DNA of 60,468 nucleotides from an uncultured bacterium (GTDB taxonomy: Bacteria; Bacillota; Clostridia; Lachnospirales; Lachnospiraceae), in contig CAMSTY010000014.1 in NCBI GenBank assembly GCA_947063875.1, positions 1 through 60,468 of the forward strand, written 5' to 3'. This document shows, piece by piece, positions 23,620 to 31,703 of the stretch. A program made the translations under genes and the position numbers. The first letter of the stretch is position 1; every line of letters begins with the position of its first letter. The notes beneath the pieces were generated by a model, which was not told the DNA's origin, made no database searches, and worked only from the letters and a program-made list of their open reading frames with translations.

Positions 23620-24540
23620 ATGAATTATGCAGGAAGAATGAACTCCTTTATTTTTAAAGGGAAAAATGTGTTCGATGCCATTTCCGCTTATCGGAAAATG
23701 AATGGCATTACCCATCTGGAATTTAATTATCCGGAACACATAGAGGGATATGATATTGAGGAGATCCGCAAGGCCATGGGGCCATTAAAGGTAAATGGTT
23801 TTGCTGTCCGCTGGAGAAATCTTTGGAAAAACGGTGATTTTACCAATCCCGATCCGAAGCTGAGGCAGCAGGCTATTGATATGACCAAGAAGGCCTCGGA
23901 TATCTGCCGGTCACTGGGAGGCGGTGTGATTACCCTGTGGCTGGAAAATGACGGCTTTGATTATGCGTTTCAGATGGACTATAAAACGGCCTGGGATCAG
24001 ATTGTGGAGGCTATGAGGGAGGTGGCGGACTACGCCCCGGACATGAAAATCAGTATCGAGTATAAACCCTTTGAGGAGCGCAACTTTGCACTGATGGATT
24101 CTGCCGGAATGACTCTTTTGATGGTCAATGCTATTGACCGTCCCAATGTGGGAGTGACCTTTGATTTTTGCCATATGTTGATGAAGCGCGACAATCCGAG
24201 TTATGGCCTGGCTCTGGCGGCCAGCCAGGGGAAATTGTTCGGCCTTCACATGAATGATGGTTACAGTCAACAGGATAGCGGACTGATCTTTGGGTCCATC
24301 CATCATGCCCAGTCTCTGGAATTTGTATATTATCTGAGAAAGTATGATTATCAGGGCGTGGTGTTCTTTGACACGTTTCCAATCCGGGAGGCAGCAGATC
24401 AGGAGACGCAGGCGAATATTGATGCGTTTGAAAAGTATTTATCGATTGTGGATGGCCTGGGAGTGGAGAAGATTGACGAGGTCGTGGCAAAGCGCGATGG
24501 GATCAGCGCTCAGAAGCTGATTTTGGGGATGCTGAGATAA
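23620..24540 (+). CDS. TIM-barrel sugar phosphate isomerase/epimerase
   Basis: The start is set at ATG 23620, behind AAAGGTGG; an earlier in-frame start at 23443 would read into the kinase in a foreign frame. The 306 residues belong to the xylose-isomerase-like AP_endonuc_2 superfamily. Metal-ligand-type segments are visible: ISIEYKPFEERN (Glu, near 145), VTFDFCHMLMK (Asp/His, near 177), GLHMNDGYSQQD (His/Asp, near 208) and VVFFDTFPIRE near 247. It probably isomerises or epimerises a ketose or its phosphate. Last gene of the operon, ending at a large terminator. Confidence 0.85.
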   Translation: MNYAGRMNSFIFKGKNVFDAISAYRKMNGITHLEFNYPEHIEGYDIEEIRKAMGPLKVNGFAVRWRNLWKNGDFTNPDPKLRQQAIDMTKKASDICRSLGGGVITLWLENDGFDYAFQMDYKTAWDQIVEAMREVADYAPDMKISIEYKPFEERNFALMDSAGMTLLMVNAIDRPNVGVTFDFCHMLMKRDNPSYGLALAASQGKLFGLHMNDGYSQQDSGLIFGSIHHAQSLEFVYYLRKYDYQGVVFFDTFPIREAADQETQANIDAFEKYLSIVDGLGVEKIDEVVAKRDGISAQKLILGMLR

Positions 24541-24589
24541 GGATGTTTATACGGATATGGTTTTGAAAGGCATGTTTTGAAAAAAGTTT

Positions 24590-24672
24590 GCCCTGGATTG
24601 CTGTTTTTGGAGTTTTTGAAATCTTCTAAGATTTCTGAAGGCTCTCGCAAGCAATCCAGGGCAGGCTTTTTT
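24590..24672 (+). terminator. Large nested terminator of the sugar operon
   Basis: GCCCTGGATTGC (24590-24601) pairs perfectly with GCAATCCAGGGC (24651-24662). Inside the loop is a second hairpin, GAAATCTT (24618-24625) with AAGATTTC (24628-24635). A T-run follows at 24667-24672. Confidence 0.85.
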
Positions 24673-24688
24673 GGTATGGGAAGTTTCC

Positions 24689-24703
24689 GGGGGGGGGAGG
24701 GGG
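24689..24703 (+). repeat. G9-A-G5 homopolymeric tract
   Basis: Nine Gs (24689-24697), one A and five Gs stand in the intergenic region 70 bp before the -10 of the FadR-type regulator. Nothing else is seen between the terminator and that promoter. Confidence 0.8.
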
Positions 24704-24751
24704 ATGCGATCAGGTGTGATGGGTCAGATGCGATGGGATCGGGAAGAATAA

Positions 24752-24780
24752 TTGCGGCATAAGGAATGTTGTGATATACT
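24752..24780 (+). promoter_or_regulatory. Promoter of the FadR-type regulator
   Basis: TTGCGG at 24752-24757 and TATACT at 24775-24780 have a 17-nt spacer; the ATG is at 24865 behind AAAGGAAC. Confidence 0.5.
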
Positions 24781-24864
24781 ATTTGCCAAGAGCAAAGGCA
24801 GTTTGCTTCCTGATGCCAGGAAGCGTGGGGAAGATGAAAACAGAGGGAAAGGAACAGCAAAAGA

Positions 24865-25569
24865 ATGGAGAAAAACACGGAGAACCGCACCCTGACGGAA
24901 TTGGCGTCAGAGAATCTGATTCGACTGATTCGGGAGAGGAATTACGTGCCGGGGGATAAGCTTCCCACAGAGGCTGAATTGTCAGAAATTTTGGGGGTGG
25001 GGCGCAATACGGTCCGGGAGGCTTTGAGAATCCTGGTGTCCCGCAATATTGTTGTGATCCGCCAGGGTTCCGGAACCTTTGTCTCGAAGAAGCAGGGGGT
25101 GTCAGACGATCCCTTTGGCTTTTCCCTGGCGGCAGATCGGGAGAAGCTGACCCGGGACCTGATGCAGGTCCGGGTGATGTTGGAGCCTCCGATTGCGGCG
25201 CTGGCGGCGCAGAATGCCCGAAAAGAGGACGTGAAAAAGCTGGAGGAACTGCTGGAAGAGGTGGAAGGCCGAATCCGGAAAAGGCAGGATTATGCGGAGG
25301 CGGATATCCGGTTTCATGAACAGATTGCCAACTGCAGCCACAACAGCGTCATGTCGAACCTGGTACCGGTGATCGGCAAGGGGATTGCCATCTTTGCCAG
25401 GGAGGTGGGGACAACAGAGTATGAACAGACACTGATTTCCCATCGGGCCATCTTCCGGGCAATTCAGGAGGGAAAAGCGGTGGAGGCCCAGCAGGCGATG
25501 CAGTTTCATCTTTTGTATAATGAGAACCGGTATCTGGAGGAAAGGGCGGCCTTGGGGCGGCTCGGTTAA
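24865..25569 (+). CDS. FadR/GntR-family transcriptional regulator (FCD domain)
   Basis: The 234-residue protein has a winged helix-turn-helix at about 10-75 (LPTEAELSEILGVGRNTVRE, then VIRQGSGTFVSKK). An all-helical FCD effector domain spans about 95-220. FCD metal-ligand positions are seen in ADIRFHEQIA (Asp, His), SHRAIFRAI (His) and MQFHLLYN (His). Such proteins sense organic or sugar acids. It lies upstream of the acid-sugar island, now separated from it by a restriction-enzyme fragment, and is a candidate regulator of the promoter at 27136. Confidence 0.9.
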   Translation: MEKNTENRTLTELASENLIRLIRERNYVPGDKLPTEAELSEILGVGRNTVREALRILVSRNIVVIRQGSGTFVSKKQGVSDDPFGFSLAADREKLTRDLMQVRVMLEPPIAALAAQNARKEDVKKLEELLEEVEGRIRKRQDYAEADIRFHEQIANCSHNSVMSNLVPVIGKGIAIFAREVGTTEYEQTLISHRAIFRAIQEGKAVEAQQAMQFHLLYNENRYLEERAALGRLG

Positions 25570-25589
25570 GAAAAAGAAGATTCCAATTA

Positions 25590-26846
25590 TTGGCTTTTAC
25601 TCACACAATATCGGATGCCGGACAGCGTCGAAATCTTGCAGGATATGATGTGCCGTCTTTGGCTACGATGTATGTCTACAAGCCTATGTCCGGCCACAAT
25701 CTGATGCAGGCCATCGCCCGTGTCAACCGGGTTTTCCAGGATAAGGAAGGCGGGTTGGTGGTGGACTATGTGGGCATCGCCGCTGCACTTAAGCAGGCGA
25801 TGAACGACTATACCACCAGAGATAAGAAAAATTATGGAGACACGGATATTAGCAAAGTGGCTTATCCGAAATTCCTGGAAAAACTCTCTGTCTGCCGGGA
25901 TTTCTTCCATGGCTATGACTATTGGAAATTCCTGTCCGGCAGCGACCTTGAAAAGGCTAAGATGATTGCCGGTGGCGTAAACTTTATCTTGGGCAAGAAG
26001 ATTGCAGATCATGACTTGCCTGAAAATGAACGTACACAAAATATCTACATCAAAGAAGCATTGCTGCTTCGTCAGTCACTCTCCCTCTGCGGCAGTTTGG
26101 TAGACGAGGCATCACGCAATGAAGCGTCATTTTTCGATGCAGTCCGTACCGTGATTGTCCGGTTGCAATCCGGGGGGACGGGCAAAAAATTCACCCTTCC
26201 GGAAGTGAATGAGCGGATCAATGAACTTTTGAAGCATAGCATCAGAAGCGAAGGGGTAATGAATCTCTTCTCTGATGCCGGAACGGAGTTTTCTCTTTTT
26301 GATCCCAAATTTCTGGAAGAAGTTGCCAGTATGAAAGAGAGGAACCTTGCGGTAGAATTGCTGAAGAAACTGATTTCAGAGCAGGTTTCCATCTATCGCC
26401 GGACGAACCTGGTCAAATCGGAGAAGTTCTCCGAGATTATTCACAGCGCCATGAACCGTTACCTTTACGGGATGCTTACTAATGAAGAAGTGATTCAGGA
26501 ACTGCTGAAACTGGCCAAGGATATTGCGGCAGCAAATGCGGAGGGGGAGGCGCTGGGGCTGAACACAGAAGAACTGGCTTTCTACGATGCCCTTACCAAA
26601 CCCCAAGCCGTCAAAGATTTTTACGATCATGAAGAACTGATTGCCATAACCAAGGAGTTGACCGATCTGCTGCGGAAAAACCGTACTATCGACTGGCAGA
26701 AAAAAGAAAGCGCCCGCGCTGGTATGCGTAAGCTGGTCAAACGTTTGCTAAAGCGGCACAAATACCCGCCGGAGGGGATGGAGACGGCTGTGCAAACAGT
26801 CATGAGCCAGTGCGAGATGTGGGCAGACAATATTACTATGGTCTGA
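25590..26846 (+). pseudogene. C-terminal fragment of type I restriction enzyme HsdR
   Basis: 418 codons are open from a TTG, but homology to HsdR begins only near 25635 (NLAGYDVPSLATMYVYKPM). Helicase motif VI (LMQAIARVNRVF, about residues 37-48) and the C-terminal helical domain that contacts the modification enzyme follow. The N-terminal nuclease and most of the helicase motor, some 600 residues, are missing, and no hsdM or hsdS is nearby. The fragment cannot restrict DNA. Its intact frame to the normal C-terminus suggests a fairly recent deletion or recombination. No ribosome site is evident. Confidence 0.85.
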
Positions 26847-26883
26847 TTTTGTGAGACAGAAAAGTTTGCGGTAACATCGTTAG

Positions 26884-26917
26884 AAATCGGGTTTGACAGT
26901 ATTGTCAGACCCGATTT
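26884..26917 (+). terminator. Terminator after the HsdR fragment
   Basis: AAATCGGGTTTGACA (26884-26898) pairs with TGTCAGACCCGATTT (26903-26917) with one mismatch; TATTG follows. The stretch from here to 27205 holds no recognisable gene, only the promoter and palindrome of the next operon. A 59-codon frame with two Cys (CATNGC) at about 26930-27112 has no ribosome site. Confidence 0.75.
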
Positions 26918-27135
26918 TATTGTGGGTTTATGGCCGGATGGAACACCAAATTGCCGGAGATCCACGGAACGGAACATCGGATTTGGCAACGTTGCCAAAA
27001 GAAAAACGGGAGCAAAGAAGGGATTCTGTGGTACTATTGTGCAACAAACGGTTGTAAAAATGATAAAATACAGCATAATGCAACAAGGAAAAAATATTCA
27101 TCCCATAAATAATTCGGGAAAATACGAAAAAGTTC

Positions 27136-27164
27136 TTGTATTTTCGAAAATAACATGGTAAGAT
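27136..27164 (+). promoter_or_regulatory. Promoter with embedded palindromic operator
   Basis: TTGTAT at 27136-27141 and TAAGAT at 27159-27164 are 17 nt apart. The perfect 14-bp palindrome TATTTTCGAAAATA (27139-27152) overlaps the -35 and spacer, and a further half-site GAAAATAC lies at about 27118. A repressor here would control the oxidoreductase-LarA operon; the FadR-type protein at 24865 is the nearest candidate. Confidence 0.6.
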
Positions 27165-27205
27165 AAAGAAAATTCATAGGATGAATTGGAAAGGAGTGAG
27201 GGCGA

Positions 27206-28666
27206 ATGGAGAATTTGTATGATGTGTTGGTGATTGGCGGCGGGATGATCGGCAGCGCGGTTGCCAGGGAACTGTCCCGATACGATTTGCGGATCGGTGT
27301 GCTGGAGAAGAATCTGGATGTGTGTTATGAGACCAGCGGGAGGAATTCTGCGGTGGTGCATGGCGGATTTGCCTATGATACCGGCTCTCTGAAAGCAAGG
27401 CTCTGTGTGGAAGGCAACCGGATGATGGGGGATCTGGCGAAGGAGCTGGATTTTCCTTTCCTGCGGTGCGGCAAGGTGCTGGTAGGAAATACAAAGGAGG
27501 ATATGGAGACCCTGAAACGTACCATGGAGCAGGGGGAGGCCAACGGGGCGGTGGGACTGGAACTGATTGATGAAGAGCGGCTTCATGAACTGGTGCCGGC
27601 AGTGGTAGGGAAGTTTGCGATGTTTTCCTCCAGGAGCGGGATTTTGGACCCCTTTCAGTATACGATTGCCCTGGCGGAGAATGCCTGTGAGAATGGGGTG
27701 GAGTATTTCTTTGACAGTGAGGTTACAGGAATCGGCCGGGATGAGGAGGGGAATTATCATCTGGCCACGACTCAGGGAGAATTTGCCTGCCGCTGGGTAG
27801 TGAATGCAGCGGGGTTAGGCTGCAAGACGATCTCGGATATGCTGGGGATTGAAGGCTATCGGGTGATTGGCTCCAAAGGGGATTATATTATTCTGGACAA
27901 GCGGACAGGCCCCCTTCTACCCATGCCGGTCTATCCGGTGCCAAGCAATACCTATATGGGGATTCATGTGACCAATACCATTGACGGGAATGTGACCATC
28001 GGGCCGAATGCAGACATGGTCAGCGATTTCCGTTACTATGGAGTTCCCCAGGAAAATATGGATTATCTGGCAGAAAGTGCCTCGCAGCTGTGGCCCCATA
28101 TCCACAAGGCGGATTATATCCGCAACTATTCGGGGATTTTGCCGAAATGGGTGGATGAGCAGGGCGTGATTCAGGATTTTAAGATCGAGATCCGGGACGA
28201 ACTGGCGCCCCGGGCAGTCAATCTGGTGGGGATCGAATCCCCGGGGTTGACGGCTGCCGTGCCGATTGCCCGCTATGCCATTGAACAGATGAAGGAACGG
28301 GAAGAACTGAGGGAGAATCCGGCCTTTAATCCCTGCCGGAAGGGGATCGTGCGTTTTGAGAGCCTGAGCACGGAGGAACAGGAGAAGCTGATTAGGGAGA
28401 ATCCGGATTACGGCGAGGTGATATGCCGTTGTGAGAAGGTGACCCGGGCTGAACTTTTGCAGGCGATACACAATCCTTTGGGAGTCAGCACCCTGGTGGG
28501 GATCAAGTATCGGACCCGTTCGATGATGGGGCGGTGTCAGGGAGGCTATTGCCAGATGCGTCTGGAGCAGATGATCGAAGAGGAACTGGGGAAAAAGGAG
28601 ACCGAGATTTTGTATGCCAGACAGGGTTCCCAGGTGTTTTTTGGTAAAGTTAGGGAGGAGGCTTAA
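27206..28666 (+). CDS. GlpA-like FAD-dependent dehydrogenase with BFD iron-sulfur domain
   Basis: 486 residues, with GGAAAGGAGTG upstream. The N-terminal Rossmann motif GGGMIGSAVARELSRYD (near 12-28) binds FAD in a DAO/glycerol-3-phosphate-dehydrogenase fold that runs to about residue 370. A C-terminal BFD-like [2Fe-2S] domain (about 400-465) has CRCEKV and GRCQGGYC supplying four cysteines. This is the domain order of the anaerobic GlpA subunit. With the next two genes it forms the GlpA / FAD-NAD oxidoreductase / DUF1667 trio common in Clostridia. It probably oxidises an alpha-hydroxy acid or polyol phosphate; here the neighbours suggest a sugar-acid substrate rather than glycerol 3-phosphate. 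No quinone-linked GlpC is present. Confidence 0.85.
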   Translation: MENLYDVLVIGGGMIGSAVARELSRYDLRIGVLEKNLDVCYETSGRNSAVVHGGFAYDTGSLKARLCVEGNRMMGDLAKELDFPFLRCGKVLVGNTKEDMETLKRTMEQGEANGAVGLELIDEERLHELVPAVVGKFAMFSSRSGILDPFQYTIALAENACENGVEYFFDSEVTGIGRDEEGNYHLATTQGEFACRWVVNAAGLGCKTISDMLGIEGYRVIGSKGDYIILDKRTGPLLPMPVYPVPSNTYMGIHVTNTIDGNVTIGPNADMVSDFRYYGVPQENMDYLAESASQLWPHIHKADYIRNYSGILPKWVDEQGVIQDFKIEIRDELAPRAVNLVGIESPGLTAAVPIARYAIEQMKEREELRENPAFNPCRKGIVRFESLSTEEQEKLIRENPDYGEVICRCEKVTRAELLQAIHNPLGVSTLVGIKYRTRSMMGRCQGGYCQMRLEQMIEEELGKKETEILYARQGSQVFFGKVREEA

Positions 28667-28668
28667 GG

Positions 28669-29904
28669 GTGGAGAAAAGAGATGTGATTATCGTCGGCGG
28701 AGGCCCGGCCGGTTTGGCGGCAGCCGTACAATTACATAAAAAAGGAGTGGCCAATATCTTGATTCTGGAGCGGGAGCATCACCTGGGAGGGATTCTTCGC
28801 CAGTGCATCCATGACGGCTTTGGCTTGTCGCGTTTTCAGACGGCTCTGAGCGGGCCGGAATATGCGGCGCGGTTCATAGAAGAGGTGAAGAGATGTGAGA
28901 TTCCTTACCAGACGGACACTACGGTCCTGGAGATTTCGCCGGAGAAGGTGGTGACTGCCGCCTCGAGAGAGGGGTTGGTACAGTATCAGGCCAAGGCGGT
29001 GATCCTGACCATGGGCTGCCGCGAGAGAACCCGGGGGGCGCTGGGGATTCCCGGGGAGCGGCCTGCCGGTGTCTTTACCGCCGGTGTGGTCCAGGCATAT
29101 ATGAACCTTTACAATCGTATGCCTGCAAAGGAAGTGGTGATACTGGGTTCTGGCGACATCGGCATGATCATGGCCCGGCGTCTGACCCTGGAGGGAGCGC
29201 ATGTACAGGCGGTATTCGAGGTGCAGCCGATTCCCAGCGGCCTTCCCCGCAATATTGAACAGTGCCTGAACGATTACGGGATTCCCTTATATCTGAGCCA
29301 TACCGTGACGCAGATTCACGGGGATAGCCGGCTGACCGGGGTGACCGTGTCCCAGGTGGATGAAAAGCTGAGGCCGATTCCGGGTACGGAGAAAGAATAC
29401 GCCTGCGATACCTTGATTCTTTCCGTGGGTCTGATCCCCGAGAACGAACTGTCCATCGACGCGGGCGTGCAGCTGGATGGCCGGACCCGGGGGGCCCTGG
29501 TGGATGAACATTATCAGACCAGTGTGGAAGGGATCTTTGCAGCAGGGAATGTGCTTCATGTTCATGACCTGGTGGATTTTGTCTCCATGGAGGCAGAAAG
29601 GCTTGCGGACGCTGCCGCCCTCTATGTGACAGGAGAGACCCTGGCAGATTGTCCTCTTGGGATCCGTACAGATGAAAACGTGGGTCATACCATCCCTCAG
29701 CGGGTCAGCGGCAAAGCGGACTTTCAGCTGTCTTTGCGGGTTCGCAGGATGATGAAGGACTGCCGGGTTGTGGTTCGCCAGAATGGGCAGGAGGTTGCGG
29801 CAAAAAGGATGAAAAAGGCTCTTCCGGCAGAAATGATTCAGTTTGTAGTAAGAGCGGATAAGCTGGTATCCCAGGAGAATCTGGAGGTGAGTGTGGAATG
29901 CTGA
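28669..29904 (+). CDS. FAD/NAD(P)-dependent oxidoreductase partner subunit
   Basis: GTG start at 28669, two nt after the previous stop and behind GGGAGGAG; 411 residues. FAD-binding GGGPAGLAAAVQLHKKG (residues 9-25) and a second dinucleotide site VVILGSGDIGMIMARRL near 157-173 mark a pyridine-nucleotide-disulfide oxidoreductase fold. TMGCRERTRGALGIPG lies between them, and AAGNVLHVHDLVD is the C-terminal FAD motif. It likely passes electrons from the GlpA-like subunit to NAD(P). It overlaps the DUF1667 gene by 7 nt. Confidence 0.88.
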   Translation: MEKRDVIIVGGGPAGLAAAVQLHKKGVANILILEREHHLGGILRQCIHDGFGLSRFQTALSGPEYAARFIEEVKRCEIPYQTDTTVLEISPEKVVTAASREGLVQYQAKAVILTMGCRERTRGALGIPGERPAGVFTAGVVQAYMNLYNRMPAKEVVILGSGDIGMIMARRLTLEGAHVQAVFEVQPIPSGLPRNIEQCLNDYGIPLYLSHTVTQIHGDSRLTGVTVSQVDEKLRPIPGTEKEYACDTLILSVGLIPENELSIDAGVQLDGRTRGALVDEHYQTSVEGIFAAGNVLHVHDLVDFVSMEAERLADAAALYVTGETLADCPLGIRTDENVGHTIPQRVSGKADFQLSLRVRRMMKDCRVVVRQNGQEVAAKRMKKALPAEMIQFVVRADKLVSQENLEVSVEC

Positions 29905-30263
29905 GAGAATTTACATGTATTATCTGCCCAAATGGGTGTGAGATTCAGGCACAACTGGAGAATGGCGTACTGACCTCCATGACCGGACATACCTGCCCGA
30001 AGGGGGAGGCCTATGTCAGGCAGGAACTGACAGATCCCAGAAGGAATATTGCCACCTCCGTGCGGGTACAGGGGGGAGAACTGCCTCTGGCCAGCGTGCG
30101 GCTGACCAATCCGATTCCCAAGGACCGGATCTTTGATGCCATGGCAGAGATCCGGGGGATATCCCTTAAGGCCCCGGTGGAGGCCGGGACCGTGGTGATT
30201 GCCCAAATTCTGGGATATGAGAGCGATGTGATTGTGACCAAGTCCGTGGCGCTCAGAGGCTGA
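29898..30263 (+). CDS. DUF1667 small CxxC redox protein
   Basis: 121 residues starting at an ATG inside the previous gene's end. Four cysteines (7, 10, 14 and 33: CIICPNGC and TCPKG) form a probable metal or iron-sulfur site, as in other DUF1667 proteins. These are almost always encoded after the two flavoproteins, so it is assumed to be the third, electron-transfer subunit of one complex. Function is inferred from association only. Confidence 0.88.
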   Translation: MLREFTCIICPNGCEIQAQLENGVLTSMTGHTCPKGEAYVRQELTDPRRNIATSVRVQGGELPLASVRLTNPIPKDRIFDAMAEIRGISLKAPVEAGTVVIAQILGYESDVIVTKSVALRG

Positions 30264-30283
30264 AGGGGATACAGGAGGAAGCT

Positions 30284-31564
30284 ATGTTAAAAAATCTGAG
30301 GGAATATGAGGCCCAGTCCCAGGAAGGGGCACTGGGCAAGGAAGAGATTTTCGGGGTGGTGGACCAGCTTCTGGCTCAGACGCCGGATGCCAGGCGGGTC
30401 CTGCTGGTTCCTCCCGACATTACCCGCTGCTATTCGGGGGCGGGAGATATCGCCGGCTATTGTTATCGCCGGCTGATTGGCCAGGCGGAGGTGCACATTA
30501 TGCCGGCGCTGGGAACCCACCGCATGATGACCAGGGAGGAGCAGATCCGGTTTATCGGAGCGGATATTCCGGAATCTGCCTATCGTTTCCACAACTGGCG
30601 CACGGATACGGTGAAGCTGGGGACCGTGCCTGCTTCCTATGTGGAGGAGATCAGCCAGGGCACCAGCAGCCTGGATATCGATGTTGAGGTGAACCGTCAT
30701 CTGGTGGATGGAAGCTATGACCTGATTCTTTCCATCGGCCAGGTGGTGCCTCATGAGGTGGTGGGGATGGCCAACTACAGCAAGAACATTCTGGTAGGCC
30801 TGGGCGGCCGTCAGATGATTAACCAGAGCCATATGGTAGGAGCCATCTACAATCTGGAAAAAATTATGGGCAATGTGGATACGCCTGTACGGCTGTTGTT
30901 CGACTATGCGGAAGAGCATTTTTTGTCTGAGACGCCTTTGGCCTATCTGCTTACCGTGGCTACGGAGGAAAATCACCAGGCCAGGATTCACGGGATTTTC
31001 GCAGGAGCATCCCGCCGTCCCTTTGAGAAGGCCAGCCAGCTGGCGAAAAAGTGGAATATTACCACCCTGCCGGCACGGGTTTCCAAGGTGGTGGCATACC
31101 TGGAGCCGGAGGAATTTACCTCAACCTGGGTGGGGAACAAGGCTGTTTACCGTTCGCGGATGATCGTGGAGGATGGAGGCGAACTTTTGGTGCTGGCTCC
31201 CGGCCTGGTGCATTTCGGGGAAAGCGAGGAGGCGGACCGCCTGATTCGCCAGTATGGCTATCGGGGGACTCCTTATGTCCAAAAGCTGCGGGCGGAGGGC
31301 AGATTTGTGGATGCGGATATGGTGGCGGCCCACATGATGCACAGTTCCACGGAAGGCCGTTTTACCATCACCTATGCCACGGACCCGCAGAAGGTCAGCA
31401 GAGAAGAGATCGAAGGGGTTGGCTATCAGTATATGGATTACCAGGAGGCAGCCGCCCGCTATGATATGGACCTTCTTCCGAATGGGTACTGCACCATGCC
31501 GGACGGAGAGGAAATCTACGTCATCAAGGCGCCGGCCCTGGGACTTTGGAAAACGGAAAATTGA
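30284..31564 (+). CDS. LarA-family (DUF2088) nickel-pincer racemase/epimerase
   Basis: 426 residues with GGAGGAAG before the ATG. The lactate-racemase signature residues are all present with the right spacing: His79 in GTHRMMT, His157 in VVPHEVVG, Lys167 ten residues later and His183 a further sixteen later. In Lactobacillus plantarum LarA the corresponding His174, Lys184 and His200 hold the nickel-pincer nucleotide. The enzyme should therefore invert a carbon bearing OH next to a carboxylate. Known relatives act on lactate, malate or aldonic acids; context favours a sugar acid. The cofactor-making genes larB, larC and larE are not in the window. It ends the oxidoreductase operon. Confidence 0.85.
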   Translation: MLKNLREYEAQSQEGALGKEEIFGVVDQLLAQTPDARRVLLVPPDITRCYSGAGDIAGYCYRRLIGQAEVHIMPALGTHRMMTREEQIRFIGADIPESAYRFHNWRTDTVKLGTVPASYVEEISQGTSSLDIDVEVNRHLVDGSYDLILSIGQVVPHEVVGMANYSKNILVGLGGRQMINQSHMVGAIYNLEKIMGNVDTPVRLLFDYAEEHFLSETPLAYLLTVATEENHQARIHGIFAGASRRPFEKASQLAKKWNITTLPARVSKVVAYLEPEEFTSTWVGNKAVYRSRMIVEDGGELLVLAPGLVHFGESEEADRLIRQYGYRGTPYVQKLRAEGRFVDADMVAAHMMHSSTEGRFTITYATDPQKVSREEIEGVGYQYMDYQEAAARYDMDLLPNGYCTMPDGEEIYVIKAPALGLWKTEN

Positions 31565-31586
31565 TAAATAAATTTTTTTTAATAAG

Positions 31587-31629
31587 ATAAAAATTTTATA
31601 TTGAATAAATCTGATTTTTATGATACAGT
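31587..31629 (+). promoter_or_regulatory. Operator and promoter of the KduI-like operon
   Basis: ATAAAAATTTTAT (31587-31599) is a perfect palindrome about a central A, directly before TTGAAT (31601-31606) and TACAGT (31624-31629), 17 nt apart. The palindrome resembles the ATAAAATTTTAT at 37287 near the TRAP permease promoter, suggesting one regulator for both units. Confidence 0.55.
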
Positions 31630-31703
31630 AAAGTTGAACAAAAAATAAAAATAACAAGAAGACAAATTAGTAAAAATTAATAGAATCAGAGAGGTGATGG
31701 AAG

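Noticed and set aside
26922..27161. Possible zinc-ribbon protein after the HsdR fragment
   Set aside because: Only two cysteines in one frame, no ribosome site, and it overlaps the promoter and operator of the next operon.
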